Shown here: in pieces, positions 48,799-59,813 of the stretch
Numbering within the stretch: position 1 is the first letter of the stretch
How the letters are laid out: each line of letters starts with the position of its first letter
Source: Penicillium oxalicum
Lineage: Eukaryota > Ascomycota > Eurotiomycetes > Eurotiales > Aspergillaceae
Reading direction: 5' to 3'
DNA: 64,000 bases
Assembly (NCBI RefSeq): GCF_001723175.1
Contig: NC_064650.1
Location: forward strand, 3,906,001-3,970,000
The notes under the pieces: generated by a model
Told to the model about the DNA's origin: nothing
Seen by the model: only the letters and a program-made list of their open reading frames with translations
Databases searched by the model: none
Position numbers and translations under genes: made by a program

Positions 48799-50336
48799 AT
48801 GAGCTCTGATCAAACTGCATTTGGTAAGCCAATGCTGAAGCATTGGCTTTTTGATCCATCCTATAAACCCTTGAATCACGGTATGTGAGTCATCGACTGT
48901 ATCGAAACGACTTCGTGGGGGGGGAGGCAACCTTTGTCAGGAGCTAGTAGGATCTGACCCATCGCCAGGTTCATTTGGTGCACACCCGGCGCCCGTCCGT
49001 GACGCTCACCGTAGCTTCCTCGACCTTGCGGAACGGCAGCCCGATCCTTATATTCGGGTGCAACACTACGAGTTGCTGGAAGAAGCACGCCATGAACTAG
49101 CAAAGCTTCTTAATGCTGCAAAGGATGAATGCGTCTTTGTCAAGAATGCGACCACCGGCGTCGCAACGGTGCTGTATAATTTGAATTTCCAGCCCGGCGA
49201 GGCGGTGATCATGTTTGAGACGGTTTATGGTGCCGTGGAGAGAAATCTGATCTCACTGCAAGAACATTCTTCTCTCCAGACTCGCAAAGTTGTCTTTGAA
49301 TATCCGATCTCCGAAGATGAACTCGTGCGTCGCTTCCGGAACGTCATTCACAAAACACGGTCCGAAGGCTTGAAAGTGCGTGCGGCGGTCTTCGATACGA
49401 TCGTGAGCAATCCAGGCGTGCGCTTCCCCTTTGAGCGTCTCACGGCGATTTGTCGGGATGAAGGCATCTTAAGTGTGATTGACGGTGCTCACGGCATCGG
49501 TCACATTCCTCTTAACATGAGTGAATTACAACCGGACTTTTTCGTCTCCAACTGCCACAAGTAAGTCTCGTTCTACCTCCAAGCTACCCACCCTGACAAT
49601 CAGAGTCGGCTAGATTGGGGAGGGAAGAGGGAGCCCTAAACACTGATTTTCACTCCTTAGATGGCTCTACACTCCTCGTTCATCCGCAGTTCTTTATGTT
49701 CCTAAACGGAATCAGCACTTGATTCGAACAACCATGCCTACTTCGTGGGGCTTCATTCCGGCAGTCGATTCCTCCGAGTCTGCCGAGTCCGTCTCCTTGA
49801 ATATAGACTCGACTCCGACCAAAACCCTCTTTGAAAAGCTCTTCGAATACGTTGCCACCAGCGACGACTCAGCTTACCTATGTCTTCCTGCCGCAATCCA
49901 GTTTCGCCGGGAGATTTGTGGTGGCGAAGAGGCTATCATCTCGTACTGCATCGACCTCGCCCGTGAAGCCGGAGACACAGTGGCGGCAATCCTGAAGACA
50001 GAGGTTATGCAAGAGCCGGATTTGAAGCCTGGAGAGATGAGCAACATGCGACAGTGTGCGATGGCCACAGTGAGCCTGCCCATAGGTGTCGCTGATGAGG
50101 GCACTACTGTGTCAGGTGCTGCTGTAACCATCACTCCGGATGAAGCTGCCCGCGTTTCGGCGTGGGTGACATCCACCCTCTTGACAAAACACAACACGTT
50201 CGTGCCGATCTTTCATCATGGATCGCGGTTGTGGACGCGGTTGAGTGCGCAGATCTATTTGGAGATAAGTGACTTTGAGTGGCTGGCTGGTGTGTTGCAG
50301 GATTTGTGCGATCAAGTTGCTCGAAAGGAGTTTTGA
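48799..50336 (+). CDS. Class-V PLP aminotransferase fold enzyme, Egt2-like (hercynylcysteine sulfoxide lyase candidate)
   Basis: PLP-dependent C-S lyase or aminotransferase-like enzyme of 449 residues from exons 48799-48880, 48969-49560 and 49661-50336. Family blocks: HWLFDPSYKPLNHGSFGAHP at the start, NATTGVATVLYNL, then AVFDTIVSNPGVRFP, and VIDGAHGIGHIP (the Asp that contacts the PLP ring). The Schiff-base lysine is K225 in NCHKWLYTPRSSAVLYVP. The order and wording of these blocks match the fission-yeast Egt2 type, which cleaves hercynylcysteine sulfoxide in ergothioneine synthesis. The same superfamily contains isopenicillin N epimerase-like and LolT-like proteins, so the substrate is inferred. 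No Egt1 gene is in the window, which is usual because fungal ergothioneine genes are generally unlinked. No targeting signal is seen, so it is probably cytosolic. Confidence 0.85.
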
Positions 50337-50936
50337 AAGTACTGTCGAGGAAGGAGCAGTCTCCTGACGTCGAAATCCAGGCTTGGGTTGCTGGGGTCTT
50401 GCTCATATGCAACAAGAAGTCTACTGGCGACGTTGATGTGTCAAGGTTTCTCGCTATCATTTCGTGTCAGCTTATGAATTAAAGTTGTGGAAAAGACGTC
50501 CCTCGCGCCAACCACTGTTGTACTTCGGACCTAATGACGCAGCTCATGTGCCAGTCATGAGGTTCGTTTGAGTGAAGAATGTCCTCGTAGTTCTGTCGAT
50601 TGACGCTTAGCTCACAACGAGGCTCCTTGGGTCGATCATGTGTCAGAAACAGCTTGCGCCTTTCACGTAAAATGTAAGTGCGCAGCCAGGACATATACAC
50701 CGAATGGAAAATATCGACATATGAGGGCATTTGAACAATCAGGACGAGCTCAGTCCACGAGATATTAATGTCTACACGGAATCCAACTATATGAATACTA
50801 CACACGACATGGTTTCTGAATGCATAAGCAAAAGCAGGCTTGTACAGTAGACACCGGTTCCACACAAATGAAGGAATCCAACTCCTACCTGAACGCTGCC
50901 GTATCACACAAAAATCATCTACGCGCCTTGCACATC
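50337..50936. other. Convergent 3' intergenic region
   Basis: 600 bp between the PLP-enzyme stop and the RING-protein stop. No gene features; short open frames only. Confidence 0.55.
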
Positions 50937-52569
50937 TCAGGTACTACCACCACCGAACCGGCTCCACACCCAGCTAGCGATACCTCCTGACCCTGTGTTG
51001 TTTTCGTTTTGGCTTTCTGGTCGGGCAGCAGAATCGCCAGCCTCTGGGCCCGAAGAGCTCTGGGCTAATGTCGATGCAGCCGTATGGGTGCTGGCTGTGG
51101 TCCCCGGGGCCTGTGGGGGAGACGTTGGAGGCGGTTCTTGCTGCGAAGTTTGTTCCGGACTGTCTGGAATGATCACCGGGTCCTCGTGGGTACCTTCACC
51201 GGAGTTTGTGCTACATCGCTCGGTCAGCGACACCAATGCCCACATTGAACAGAATGGTAAGAAGTGAACAAATCAGATGACAAAAAAGAAGTAAAGAAAC
51301 GAAAATGGGGCCAAGTCTTGACTTACGCGTCAGGCGAACCGATGCTTCGTCGGCAGTGCGGGCAAGTGTTGTGTTGACTCAGCCATACCTTGATGCAGTC
51401 AAAGTGGAACCAATGATCACAAGGTAAGACGGTCACCTCGGTATCGACCTCGGCAGCCTCCATGCAAATGGAACACTCTGCCTTACCATCTGTTCCTATC
51501 ATCTCTGGGGTCACTTTCTTCCTGGGTAGTGAGTTGATCACTGATTCAGGGGCAGGTGGTGGACCATTGCCTTGTTGAGCATGGTCGATGAGTTGCGATA
51601 TGACCCGATCTAATTCTTCTTGTGAGTAGACCGCGTCGCCACGGCGCTGCACATTCATCAAGGCCGAGAGCATCGCAAAGGGGCTGAGTCGAGATGCGTC
51701 GCCAGTTGCCTGTCCAGCCGCATTCTGCTGCATGGGGACATCTCCCTGAATGATATTGAACAGGCTATAATACAAAAGGTTTGGTCGAGTCAGCTATCGT
51801 AATGGCCTGCTGACTCAAGAGCCCCTACGCTTGGAGAGATAAGGAAGCCGCAGCCACTTACTCGGCAATGCTCTGCAAGCGTATTGTGACCGGGGTGGCA
51901 CCCTGGTGAATGAACGGTGGTACGTCGTCGTGATGTCCAGTCCTGTCATCTTGGCCGGGTATTGGGTCATGTGTCTCATGGCCGTCTGGCTCGCGGGTCC
52001 CCGCTGCATCGGTGTGAGGTGAATTCATGGTCATCCCAAGACTCTGCTGTGGCTGGCGACCATTTTGCATTCCGACAAGACCTTGGAAAAGAGTGTCGAG
52101 GTTCTGCATGACCATCGGAAACATTGGATTTGGCTGAGGGCCCTGCTGAAATGGCATTCCACCACCGATCGTGGTTGTACTAAACGTAAAGCGACCATCT
52201 GGGGACCGATACGATCGAAATGAGACTCCTGGTATTCCTGAGTCGGATTCTGGCTGCGCCCATGGATTGTGGTCTGCCCAGGGATTGACCGGGGGTGACT
52301 GAGGCTCGGTTTCTCCTTCTCCTTCAGGCTGCGGACTCTCGGGGGGGATTTCAATCTGCAACACCGAATTCACAGGTCAGAAAATGTAATTTCATCGCAG
52401 GAACCAGATCGAGACTCGGTCCGGACCACCAACGACGTACTATTTCTATGAAGTCTGAATCGCAGTGCGGACACGTCAGACTGCCCTCAGGCTGTCCGCG
52501 GTCCCCGGAATCCAGCAACCAGACTCCACCGCACGCATGACACATGCCACGATCGCCGTTGTCGGCCAT
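50937..52569 (-). CDS. RING-H2 ubiquitin ligase, RNF126/RNF115-like architecture
   Basis: Predicted E3 ubiquitin-protein ligase of 444 residues. Exons 52569-52441, 52355-51862, 51764-51327 and 51210-50937 join in phase. An N-terminal zinc ribbon (CHACGGVW with CPHC, residues about 10-38) and a C-terminal RING-H2 (CSICMEAAEVDTEV... LPCDHWFHFDC... CPHC, the C3H2C3 ligand set complete) reproduce the layout of animal RNF126/RNF115, where the N-terminal finger recruits ubiquitinated or BAG6-bound clients. Between them is a Pro/Gln/Gly-rich linker and a conserved helical piece (YSQEELDRVISQLIDHAQQ) just before the RING. After the RING comes a Ser/Thr/Pro/Gln-rich tail ending WVWSRFGGGST. It acts in cytosol or nucleus; no membrane segment. 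Substrates are unknown. Confidence 0.93.
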
Positions 52570-55449
52570 CTTGTCTCTAAAGCACTGTGAAGAGCTTGCC
52601 TGTGTCTCTACCTAGTGTAGGCCCGTCAATCTGGTGAGCATGAGTGTGACCAAATGTAAGGAAACAAATCGGTCGGTCCAAGAGCGTATTGAATCCACGT
52701 CAAATCGTCGAGCGGTGCAGGGTCATGCGTTGATCTCATCAGGTGTCCGAAGAGGCCTGATTATCCTTCGAGGGTGTGTTCCAAATACAACTCAGGCCTT
52801 GTCAGCTGTAGATACCTCGGATCAGTCAAAATGAGTCAAATGCAGAGAGATCCGACGATAAGGAAGACTGCACCGACGTTTGTTGCGCTTTGATAGGGTC
52901 GGCGTGAGGGCAAAGTGGATGGGGTTAATGCGATCAGAGCTCCACTTGCGCTTATGACGTCGGCGTTAACCGCCGCGTGATTCAGGCCGTAAAACTGTCC
53001 GCCTATACCTAGCATGGCGAAGCCCGAATTGGCCGGTCATTCCTTGAAGGCCCTGATATAGCAGTGAGGTTCGTTGAGGCCATGAGCTCTGATTCTTAAA
53101 CTCGAGCACCCATCGCTGATGTGACTATCCTTTTTCCTCATTGGGCGATTGTCCCTTAGGGCAAGGCTAGAAAAAAGAGACACAACGTCTGGTCGAAACT
53201 GGAATAATGGTCTACTCTACACCGCCCGATGGTATAACGGTCACATACACAGCGCGTGAACAAAAACAAGGCTGAAACATGAGCGCTTCAATGAATCAGT
53301 GTATTGAATAAATGGAAGAGTGAGCATATCAGCGCTACATAAATCAGGAAGACACACTGGTCATGTGAAGATTTATTAGACTCTTAGTCAAACACTATCT
53401 GGCTGGTAAGTATGGCTCGACCGACGAAAAGAACGCCAGCCAGACATCTCTGGCCTCTGTCTCTGCATCGGGGTGCTTATGAGATATCAAAGCGCCTTGA
53501 TGGGGAGGTGATTCTCATATTCCTCGGTCAAATGCTCTTTTGACAGATATAGAGTCATGGCCCTTCCTAAAATTGCCGAGGCCACTCTTTATAGCCTCGC
53601 TCGCAGCCCCTCGGGATGCTGACATGGAAGAGCCATAATACTAACTTAAAAACGCTACCAAGAAACAATTTCTTAGGATGAGTGATTCGTGGGATCCGAT
53701 ATCTCACAACTGCTTGATCTGCAGAAACGGCATTGTGGTGATTCCTGATTCAAGCGAGCAACTACCTACTTGTTTTGAATGTTGTCTTTGTCTACCTGTA
53801 TACTCACAACATCAAGGCCGTGCGTAATGAATTGCGGATCTGCAGGTGATTCAAAAGTTCGAGGACCTCTACAAGGATAATCGGCAGGGCTGTAGAGCGA
53901 ATATGACTAGTATTTAACACCTTGGCGTTGTATTTCGCTAAGTGACTGAAGGTGAATCAATACTTAGTTTCTTGCCAGAATCACCTGTATCACGATCCTG
54001 ATTATATTGTAAGACGCTCTTGGAAGGAAGTCTTCGAGAACAATTTCTCTCCCAGATAGGTTGAGCCTACTCATATTCACTCGCGACATAACGCCTTGTG
54101 AGCATTACCAACACTTCCTCTTAGTTTGAAATACTATCCCTGATCACCAATCTGCCACCGCGCCCAATTCCAACACACCCATTTGAGAATGTGGCTACGT
54201 TTAAAAATGCTTGATTTGCGTGTCACTGGGAATTTGGCTCATCACAAACGTTGATCTTGCACACTATATACTTCCAAAAATCTTGCTGAGGTCATCGGGT
54301 AGTAATCTGTGTCTACTTTTTCTTGACGAGCCTATGTGTTGGGGTTTCACATCTATCCTCTGATATACCGTTGAATGTATACTACATTGCAATAATTTAA
54401 GCAAAGGGAATAAGCCGAGTCGGATAGTAGAGCTACCTAGAGCCGTGCATTGTTCGGTCCCTTTGAAAGGCAGGAAGATGTCAATGGCATTGTCAATACC
54501 TTGCGGATGTCGGTAGGTTTTTGAATTTTCTTCGAGCTAGCTATTTGTCTTCAATTTATCTCTCTTAAAAATGCTTTAATAGGTGGGTTTACTAGAAACA
54601 TTGATACTAAAGTACTGTCACGCATCTCCCGATCTACCGGAAATCATACGCCGGTTGCCATAATGCTACGATATAGCTCGATTGTATCAAAGTATCACCG
54701 ATTCTAGATTTAACTGATTCAAGGCTAGGTATGTATGACTTTGAGGATATGTTCTGTGACGAATTTCTGGACACATAGCTACAGATGTATTGAGCTATTC
54801 CATTCAATGTTCTGCTCCCAAAAGGGTCTAGTTTTCTCCCAACTTCCCGTCACATATATAACTATTGCCGAAAGTTTATATAGACAATGATGTTCCGGAC
54901 ATAACCATAACTAAGCGACGATGCTTCAGACAGGAAGGCCGTTGTTTTTTGAAATTTTAAATCTTTCCGAAGAGTTCTGAGGATTCCTCAAAGTACCTAC
55001 CTTGGAAGCTTGGCGCTAGTTACATAGTGGTGTCCCTGGCTGGAGTTTATTCACGCAGGAGTGGTATCATTCTTTGCTAAAAGACTGACTACATCGCGTG
55101 GGTTCCACTCTGCATCGAACAAGGATAGCACATTTCGGATTCTGTCCATGAAATCGTCCCTGGTAACTCGAGATGTAACTTCAAGGCCACCACCTACGGG
55201 TAGGACAGAATTAAAAAAATCGGGATCCAAAGCGACAAGAAAATATGGGGCAAACTTATATGCACAAAGCTAAAATCATGAATTAACGCCGTCAAAATAT
55301 GCCCGAGTGAACCCAACAGAAGGTCACTGCGTCCTCCCTTGGGAAAAAAAACCAAAGTCACAGGGTGCGATGCCTCATCTGCATCGGATATTATGGATTA
55401 ACCGATGCTGGGACAGAGTCACCAACTGCTCTTTCGGTCGCAAAAAAGC
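52570..55449. other. Gene-free, AT-leaning 2.9 kb gap
   Basis: From the RING gene start to the 3' end of Fis1. Between about 52.85 and 55.05 kb there is no open frame of 60 codons on either strand, unlike every other stretch of this window, and the sequence is visibly richer in A and T. It resembles a decayed element or an old spacer. I could not see terminal repeats or transposase remnants. Confidence 0.6.
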
Positions 55450-56154
55450 TCACCGTCTTCGAGCTCCTTTGACAATCAGGCTGCCCACCACACCTGCCGC
55501 CACGGCGAGGCCTCCTACAATGGCGATGCCCATGAGACCCTCCTTTGCCACCTTCTCGTCAATGAGAGAACCCAGGCTGGCCGCTTGGAGATTGGCAGGC
55601 TCCTTCTCCAAAAGCAAATCGTTGTATCGGCGGGCTTCTCCATAGTTTCCCAACTTATAGTTGCCCAGAGCAAGATAGTAAAGACATTCTCGTCGTCGCT
55701 CGGGTGCCCCGCGGAAGATCTCGGAGAGAAGGCGCACACCTTCTTGCTGGTCGGGTCTAGTATTTGACTTGATTAGGCCCTGCAAATCGGAAATTTTTCA
55801 AGATGTATGGTCAGCGCCTTGTTCCATTTGTGCCGGGATCTGAAAGGGAGCCTCGTTCAGAGTGGCTGGGGGGTGAGAGACATACCCAGGCGTAGTTGAA
55901 TTTTGTTTGAATGCCGACATAGTCGCCCTCTTTCTCATATTGCGCGCGGAGAACTTGTAACTCAGCAGGCTTCAGCGGACTTCACATGGGTGGAGAAGTT
56001 AGTTCTCAACATCTCATACTAAATCCCACATTATCGTCGGAGAATCACTGACCTTTCCGCATCTGCAGCATCTTTGTGGCGCGAGCACGTCAGCTAGAGG
56101 GATTCACTACTTGGAGAGAAGGGGTCGACAACACATACAAGGTAAATTCGACAT
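55450..56154 (-). CDS. fis1: Mitochondrial fission protein Fis1
   Basis: Tail-anchored outer-membrane protein of mitochondria and peroxisomes that helps recruit the dynamin fission machinery. Four exons are proposed: 56154-56139 (16 nt), 56071-56053 (19 nt), 55979-55886 and 55779-55450. They give 152 residues beginning [22 protein letters not shown], the expected size. The cytosolic TPR-like bundle is clear ([52 protein letters not shown]). A single C-terminal membrane anchor ([21 protein letters not shown]) is followed by the basic tail KGARRR. The two micro-exons are inferred from family homology and exact phase; their junctions (GTATGT and GTCAGT donors, CTGAC branch point) look sound. The gene shares a 290-bp divergent promoter region with Spc24. 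Confidence 0.95.
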
Positions 56155-56447
56155 GATCAGATGCAGATATGAGACAGATCTCGTGCGATATGTCAAGCCG
56201 AGAAATAGAAAAGTAGTCGTTTGTCAGAGTGTTGAGCTAGCGAGGCAGCAGAAATTAAAGGGCCCGATCGTCCGTCACAAGCAGACGTCACTTGCGGAGA
56301 GAATCCCAAACGTTGTGGCGGTGCAACCTCCAGTGTGGCGGCTGCGGCAGCAACAATCAAAACACTCCGCCCGCTTCGTACCGATTGCCAATCTTCTCGA
56401 GTTCAACGAGCTACCGGAGGGGTCGAGTCTTACATTGAACCTTCAAA

Positions 56448-57174
56448 ATGCTGCTTGACGAAGACCCTGCTACGGTAACTTACTCAACCATTATCTTTAG
56501 TTCGCCTTCCTTGCTAACCTATCCTTCAGTTAATTCATCATACTATCGGTAACTTCAATATCCAACCGGACAGACAGGCAGTCTCGCGCATCAATGACTC
56601 CCTCGCCACGCTCCAGCAATCGCGAGACCTGCGCATCCGAGAGGCTGAGACCTCTTTGCGGAAGCTTGCCCGAAATCTTCATTCCTTGAACACACGACAT
56701 GAGGAAGCGATCGCAGTTCATGACTCCAGCAAGCATGCTGCCGAAATTGTGGAGTTGGATACAAAGAAGTTTCGCATTGCCAAGACCGCAACCGAATTAG
56801 AGATTGAGAGCGAACGCCTAGAGAGTGAACTTGAAGTGCTCAAGGAGCGACTGGCCGATCTCGAGTCGCAGGGTCTTGAGGGTGACGAGACGACTCGCCG
56901 CGAACGGGAGGCGGACGACGCAACCATGTAAGTTGTCGCATGGCATGGATCTGCCGGCTCTTGCGAAAATGGATCCTCTGACTAATGATTCAACAGATTA
57001 CGACTGAAGATTTTCCGGTCCCTGGGCATTGATATCGAGCCGGATGAAGCGGGCAACTTCAGCCGCGCGGTGATTCGGAATAGTCGCAAGGGCGACGTAC
57101 ACGTGGTGAATATCGATCCGAAATTCTCTCGGTTCTTCTATTCAAACTACTTCTGGTCAACAATGCAAGGTTGA
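56448..57174 (+). CDS. spc24: Kinetochore protein Spc24
   Basis: Subunit of the Ndc80 complex, which links centromeres to spindle microtubules; with Spc25 it forms the centromere-proximal globular end. Exons 56448-56474, 56530-56927 and 56997-57174 join in phase to 200 residues. The start [23 protein letters not shown] is typical of fungal Spc24. A long coiled coil follows (about residues 35-135, rich in Glu, Lys, Arg and Leu heptads). The C-terminal globular domain is [18 protein letters not shown] through [16 protein letters not shown]. The first exon codes for only nine residues. It converges on the Rrg7-like gene with only 140 bp between stops. Confidence 0.95.
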
Positions 57175-57314
57175 TACGGGGCAGGGTTTTATTCTATGGG
57201 GCGTTCTTTGGGAGCTTGGGTCGATGATTGGCAATTAGTAGGAGTTCGCTATACCCTTGTTGTTGTTGCTGTTTTTGTGTCGGTCGATAATGGGAAATCT
57301 GATCAGGGGCGTGC

Positions 57315-58334
57315 TCATTTTTGTAATTGATTTGGCTGTAGCTTTCCAGCTAAGGACTGCAAGATCCTTGCCTGGTCGGCAGTGGAAAAGGAGCCGTCTG
57401 CTTGTCTCTCTGGCGGTCCATCGGGAAAGACTTCCTCAATAATATCCAACAGTTTTTCTTTCTTAATTGACGAATCAACGCCCCAGGACCTCAGCCATTG
57501 ATCCTCATGTTCAAGCAAGCTCTTCTCTACATGATCCATGCCAGGAATATCTCTGCCATCCCAGGTCAAAGCGACTTCCTTTGTCATAGACCCAGCCTGT
57601 CTACTCTGGGTTGTTTCCGGGGCAGTGCCGTATCGCGATTCGACCCCCAACGCTCCCAGGCCAAGTTGCTCTGCGCGAATATTCCAGAGCGCTTGTTTCA
57701 ATGTCCCATTCGGCTCGAGCATCATCCAGAAAAGCGGGAATTTACTTCGTGCTAGCGCCTCTCTCACTCCCTTCGTAGCTTCGCGAGGGCTCACCAGTAT
57801 CCCCACGGTCTGATCTGTGCGCCAGCCAACAGGGGCCTGGCGTAAAGCCCCTTCCAGCTCACGGACAATGTTTGGCCCCAGCTTCGTCTTGAGGGCTTTA
57901 CATTGGACTAGGACACGCAACGCGCGCTCTCCCTCCCGCTCAGGGAGATGCCATGTCCCTACCAGGTCAATTCCGGCGTCATCGCGGCCGCCGATGCGAT
58001 GTAATGCGAATGCGAACTGGCGCAAACTTTGGAGAACGGTGTACTCGTAGTGAGTACCCACATACACGGTACTTGCCGAGGGTAGAGCTGTCCGTTCAGC
58101 ATAGGAAAGAAACGAATTGATGTCATTGTGTTGCGGAGACGGCGGCGACGGTGGGGAAGGGAGCTTGAGCATGCGTCGAGTGAATGGCGTCAAATCACTC
58201 GTCATCCGCGAGACTGAGAAGTCACGATTGCACTGCCACGGCGCTCGAAGGCATTTGTTAAATTTGCCATGGCTGATGAGACTGCGTGGGAGAGGTAGAC
58301 GGCACATGAAGGGTGAATGACAGGGAGATGTCAA
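57315..58334 (-). CDS. Required-for-respiratory-growth protein 7 (Rrg7/DUF2034)-like, with PD-(D/E)xK motifs
   Basis: Intronless ORF of 339 residues. The N-terminus (MTSPCHSPFMCRLPLPRSL...CNRDFSVSRM) is Arg/Ser-rich and poor in acids, fitting a mitochondrial targeting peptide; a second ATG nine codons in (58307) may be used. The conserved core YVGTHYEYTVLQSLRQF, GRDDAGIDLVGTW and LVQCKALKTKLGPNIVRELEGAL identifies the Rrg7/DUF2034 family, needed for respiratory growth in yeast. The spacing E97, D123, Q144-C-K146 matches the (E)...D...(E/Q)xK signature of Mrr-like restriction-endonuclease folds, so a DNA- or RNA-directed nuclease role in mitochondria is inferred. It shares a 159-bp divergent promoter with Med21. 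Confidence 0.85.
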   Translation of the reverse strand: MTSPCHSPFMCRLPLPRSLISHGKFNKCLRAPWQCNRDFSVSRMTSDLTPFTRRMLKLPSPPSPPSPQHNDINSFLSYAERTALPSASTVYVGTHYEYTVLQSLRQFAFALHRIGGRDDAGIDLVGTWHLPEREGERALRVLVQCKALKTKLGPNIVRELEGALRQAPVGWRTDQTVGILVSPREATKGVREALARSKFPLFWMMLEPNGTLKQALWNIRAEQLGLGALGVESRYGTAPETTQSRQAGSMTKEVALTWDGRDIPGMDHVEKSLLEHEDQWLRSWGVDSSIKKEKLLDIIEEVFPDGPPERQADGSFSTADQARILQSLAGKLQPNQLQK

Positions 58335-58493
58335 CTGTCGCTCACCGCATTGATTGCGGAAGCTTTGGGGCTCTTCTCCGCATTTCTTCTACGCGGTTCT
58401 CGCGCCGCTGCACCTCATCGCTCTCCACTCTTTCTCTCTCCTCACGCTGGTTGTATTTTTGACTAATTTCAGCTCCTTCTCACGTTCTGGAAA

Positions 58494-59152
58494 ATGGCGG
58501 ACATTCTGACCCAGCTGCAAACATGTCTTGATCAGGTAAAATTTCTCTCTTTGACTTTCTCCTCAGAGCCTTCAGCTAACTTGGTTACCAACGAACGCAG
58601 CTCGCAACGCAATTCTATGCCACGCTTGGCTATCTCAACACATATCATGACAATTCGCCCGCCACACCTCCTCCTGGTATTTCAAATGCCGCGCCTGCTC
58701 TGGCGAAAATGTCCAAGAATACGACCGCTCCTCCGGTTCCCGCATCCATCGCGAACTCCGCGGGGGCCGGCGCCGCAGCGGCGGGTGCAGCTCAATCGCC
58801 AGTGCCGCCACCTACGCAGCAACCTGGTGCAGAATCAGGAGCAGGGGAAGGTGAAGAAACCAACGCTCTACCGAGGCCAGACTCGCCGCGTACATTTGCG
58901 GCACGACAGCGCGAATTGGCGCGAGATCTCATCATTAAAGAACAGCAGATTGAATATCTGATCTCAGTATTGCCGGGGATTGGCGCGTCAGAAAAGGAGC
59001 AAGAGACGAGAATCCGAGAGCTGGAAGCTCAACTGCGCGAAGTGGAGAAGGAGCGTACTGCCAAAGCCACAGAACTGAAGCAATTACGGACAAGGTTGGA
59101 GAACGTTCTAGGCGCTGTTTCTACTGGAATTTACGGTGACAGGGAGCAATGA
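58494..59152 (+). CDS. med21: Mediator complex subunit 21 (Srb7)
   Basis: Essential middle-module subunit of the RNA polymerase II Mediator, partner of Med7. Exons 58494-58535 and 58601-59152 give 197 residues. The start [26 protein letters not shown] is diagnostic of Med21. A Pro/Ala-rich, Gln-containing linker (about residues 45-110) is an expansion common in filamentous fungi. The C-terminal coiled coil ([30 protein letters not shown] and following heptads) is the Med7-binding part. Five-prime to it, and head to head, is the Rrg7-like gene. Confidence 0.95.
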
Positions 59153-59456
59153 TGGTGACTTCATGTGTCTGCTGCTTCAGCACACCATTTGCGGTTTATC
59201 GTCCGAGAGGGTTCGCTTGGGCTTCTGATACCCAAAGTGTCTCTTCCTTTCCATCCTAACAGAGCGCATTATGAAAGATGCCCTTCTGGCGTTCGCATTT
59301 CCTTTGAATGTAATCAGCCTCAAGTCATGGCACAACTTTGTCATCGCCTATCTGCCTGGCTTTCCTTCGGTGTAAACCCATCCTTTCAAAGCTTCAAGTA
59401 CACACAAAGGAGCTGCGGTGTTGTATGCATGGCATGCCGCTTAACCTCGTTGCCAA
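59153..59456. other. Intergenic, about 300 bp
   Basis: Convergent 3' regions of Med21 and the small secreted protein. No independent feature seen. Confidence 0.5.
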
Positions 59457-59813
59457 TCAAGGCACCACCACCGGCAGTACACTGTCCAGTACATCGTCCA
59501 CGATATCAATGGGATTCGGTCCGGTGTAGTGCTTGCACCAAAGCCGTTTATAGCCAGAAACACAGTAATGGCCATAGTGCTTGCAACAGTCGTGATCATG
59601 ACTTCTTCCCTTCTTGCAGATATCTTTCCAATCTCTGTCTCTGGTCCATTCAACCAGCGTACGACCGTCGACCGTGATGCCGAGAGGGTCCTTCGTCGTG
59701 CCACAGACGGGCCACGACCCTTCCCAGGTACAGTCTCTTCCGATATTGAAGAAGTCGCATGCAAGTGCTGGTGTAAGCGCCATTGCTGCTACTGAGGGAA
59801 TCTGGAACTGCAT
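59457..59813 (-). CDS. Small secreted cysteine-rich protein, 118 residues
   Basis: Intronless ORF with a short hydrophobic leader (MQFQIPSVAAMALTPALA) predicted to be cleaved just before C19. The mature part of about 100 residues has eight cysteines (positions 19, 28, 37, 66, 76, 77, 84 and 93), including an adjacent CC pair, enough for four disulfides. The rest is rich in Lys, Asp, His and aromatic residues, with a non-cysteine, hydrophobic tail (PIDIVDDVLDSVLPVVVP). I recognise no named family; effector-like, adhesive or antimicrobial roles are all possible and none is supported by sequence alone. Even cysteine number and an intact leader make the gene likely. Confidence 0.75.
   Translation of the reverse strand: MQFQIPSVAAMALTPALACDFFNIGRDCTWEGSWPVCGTTKDPLGITVDGRTLVEWTRDRDWKDICKKGRSHDHDCCKHYGHYCVSGYKRLWCKHYTGPNPIDIVDDVLDSVLPVVVP

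Noticed and set aside
56111..56458. 115-codon plus-strand frame over the Fis1/Spc24 promoter
   Set aside because: It overlaps the first Fis1 exon antisense and ends just inside the Spc24 start in another frame; no domain features.
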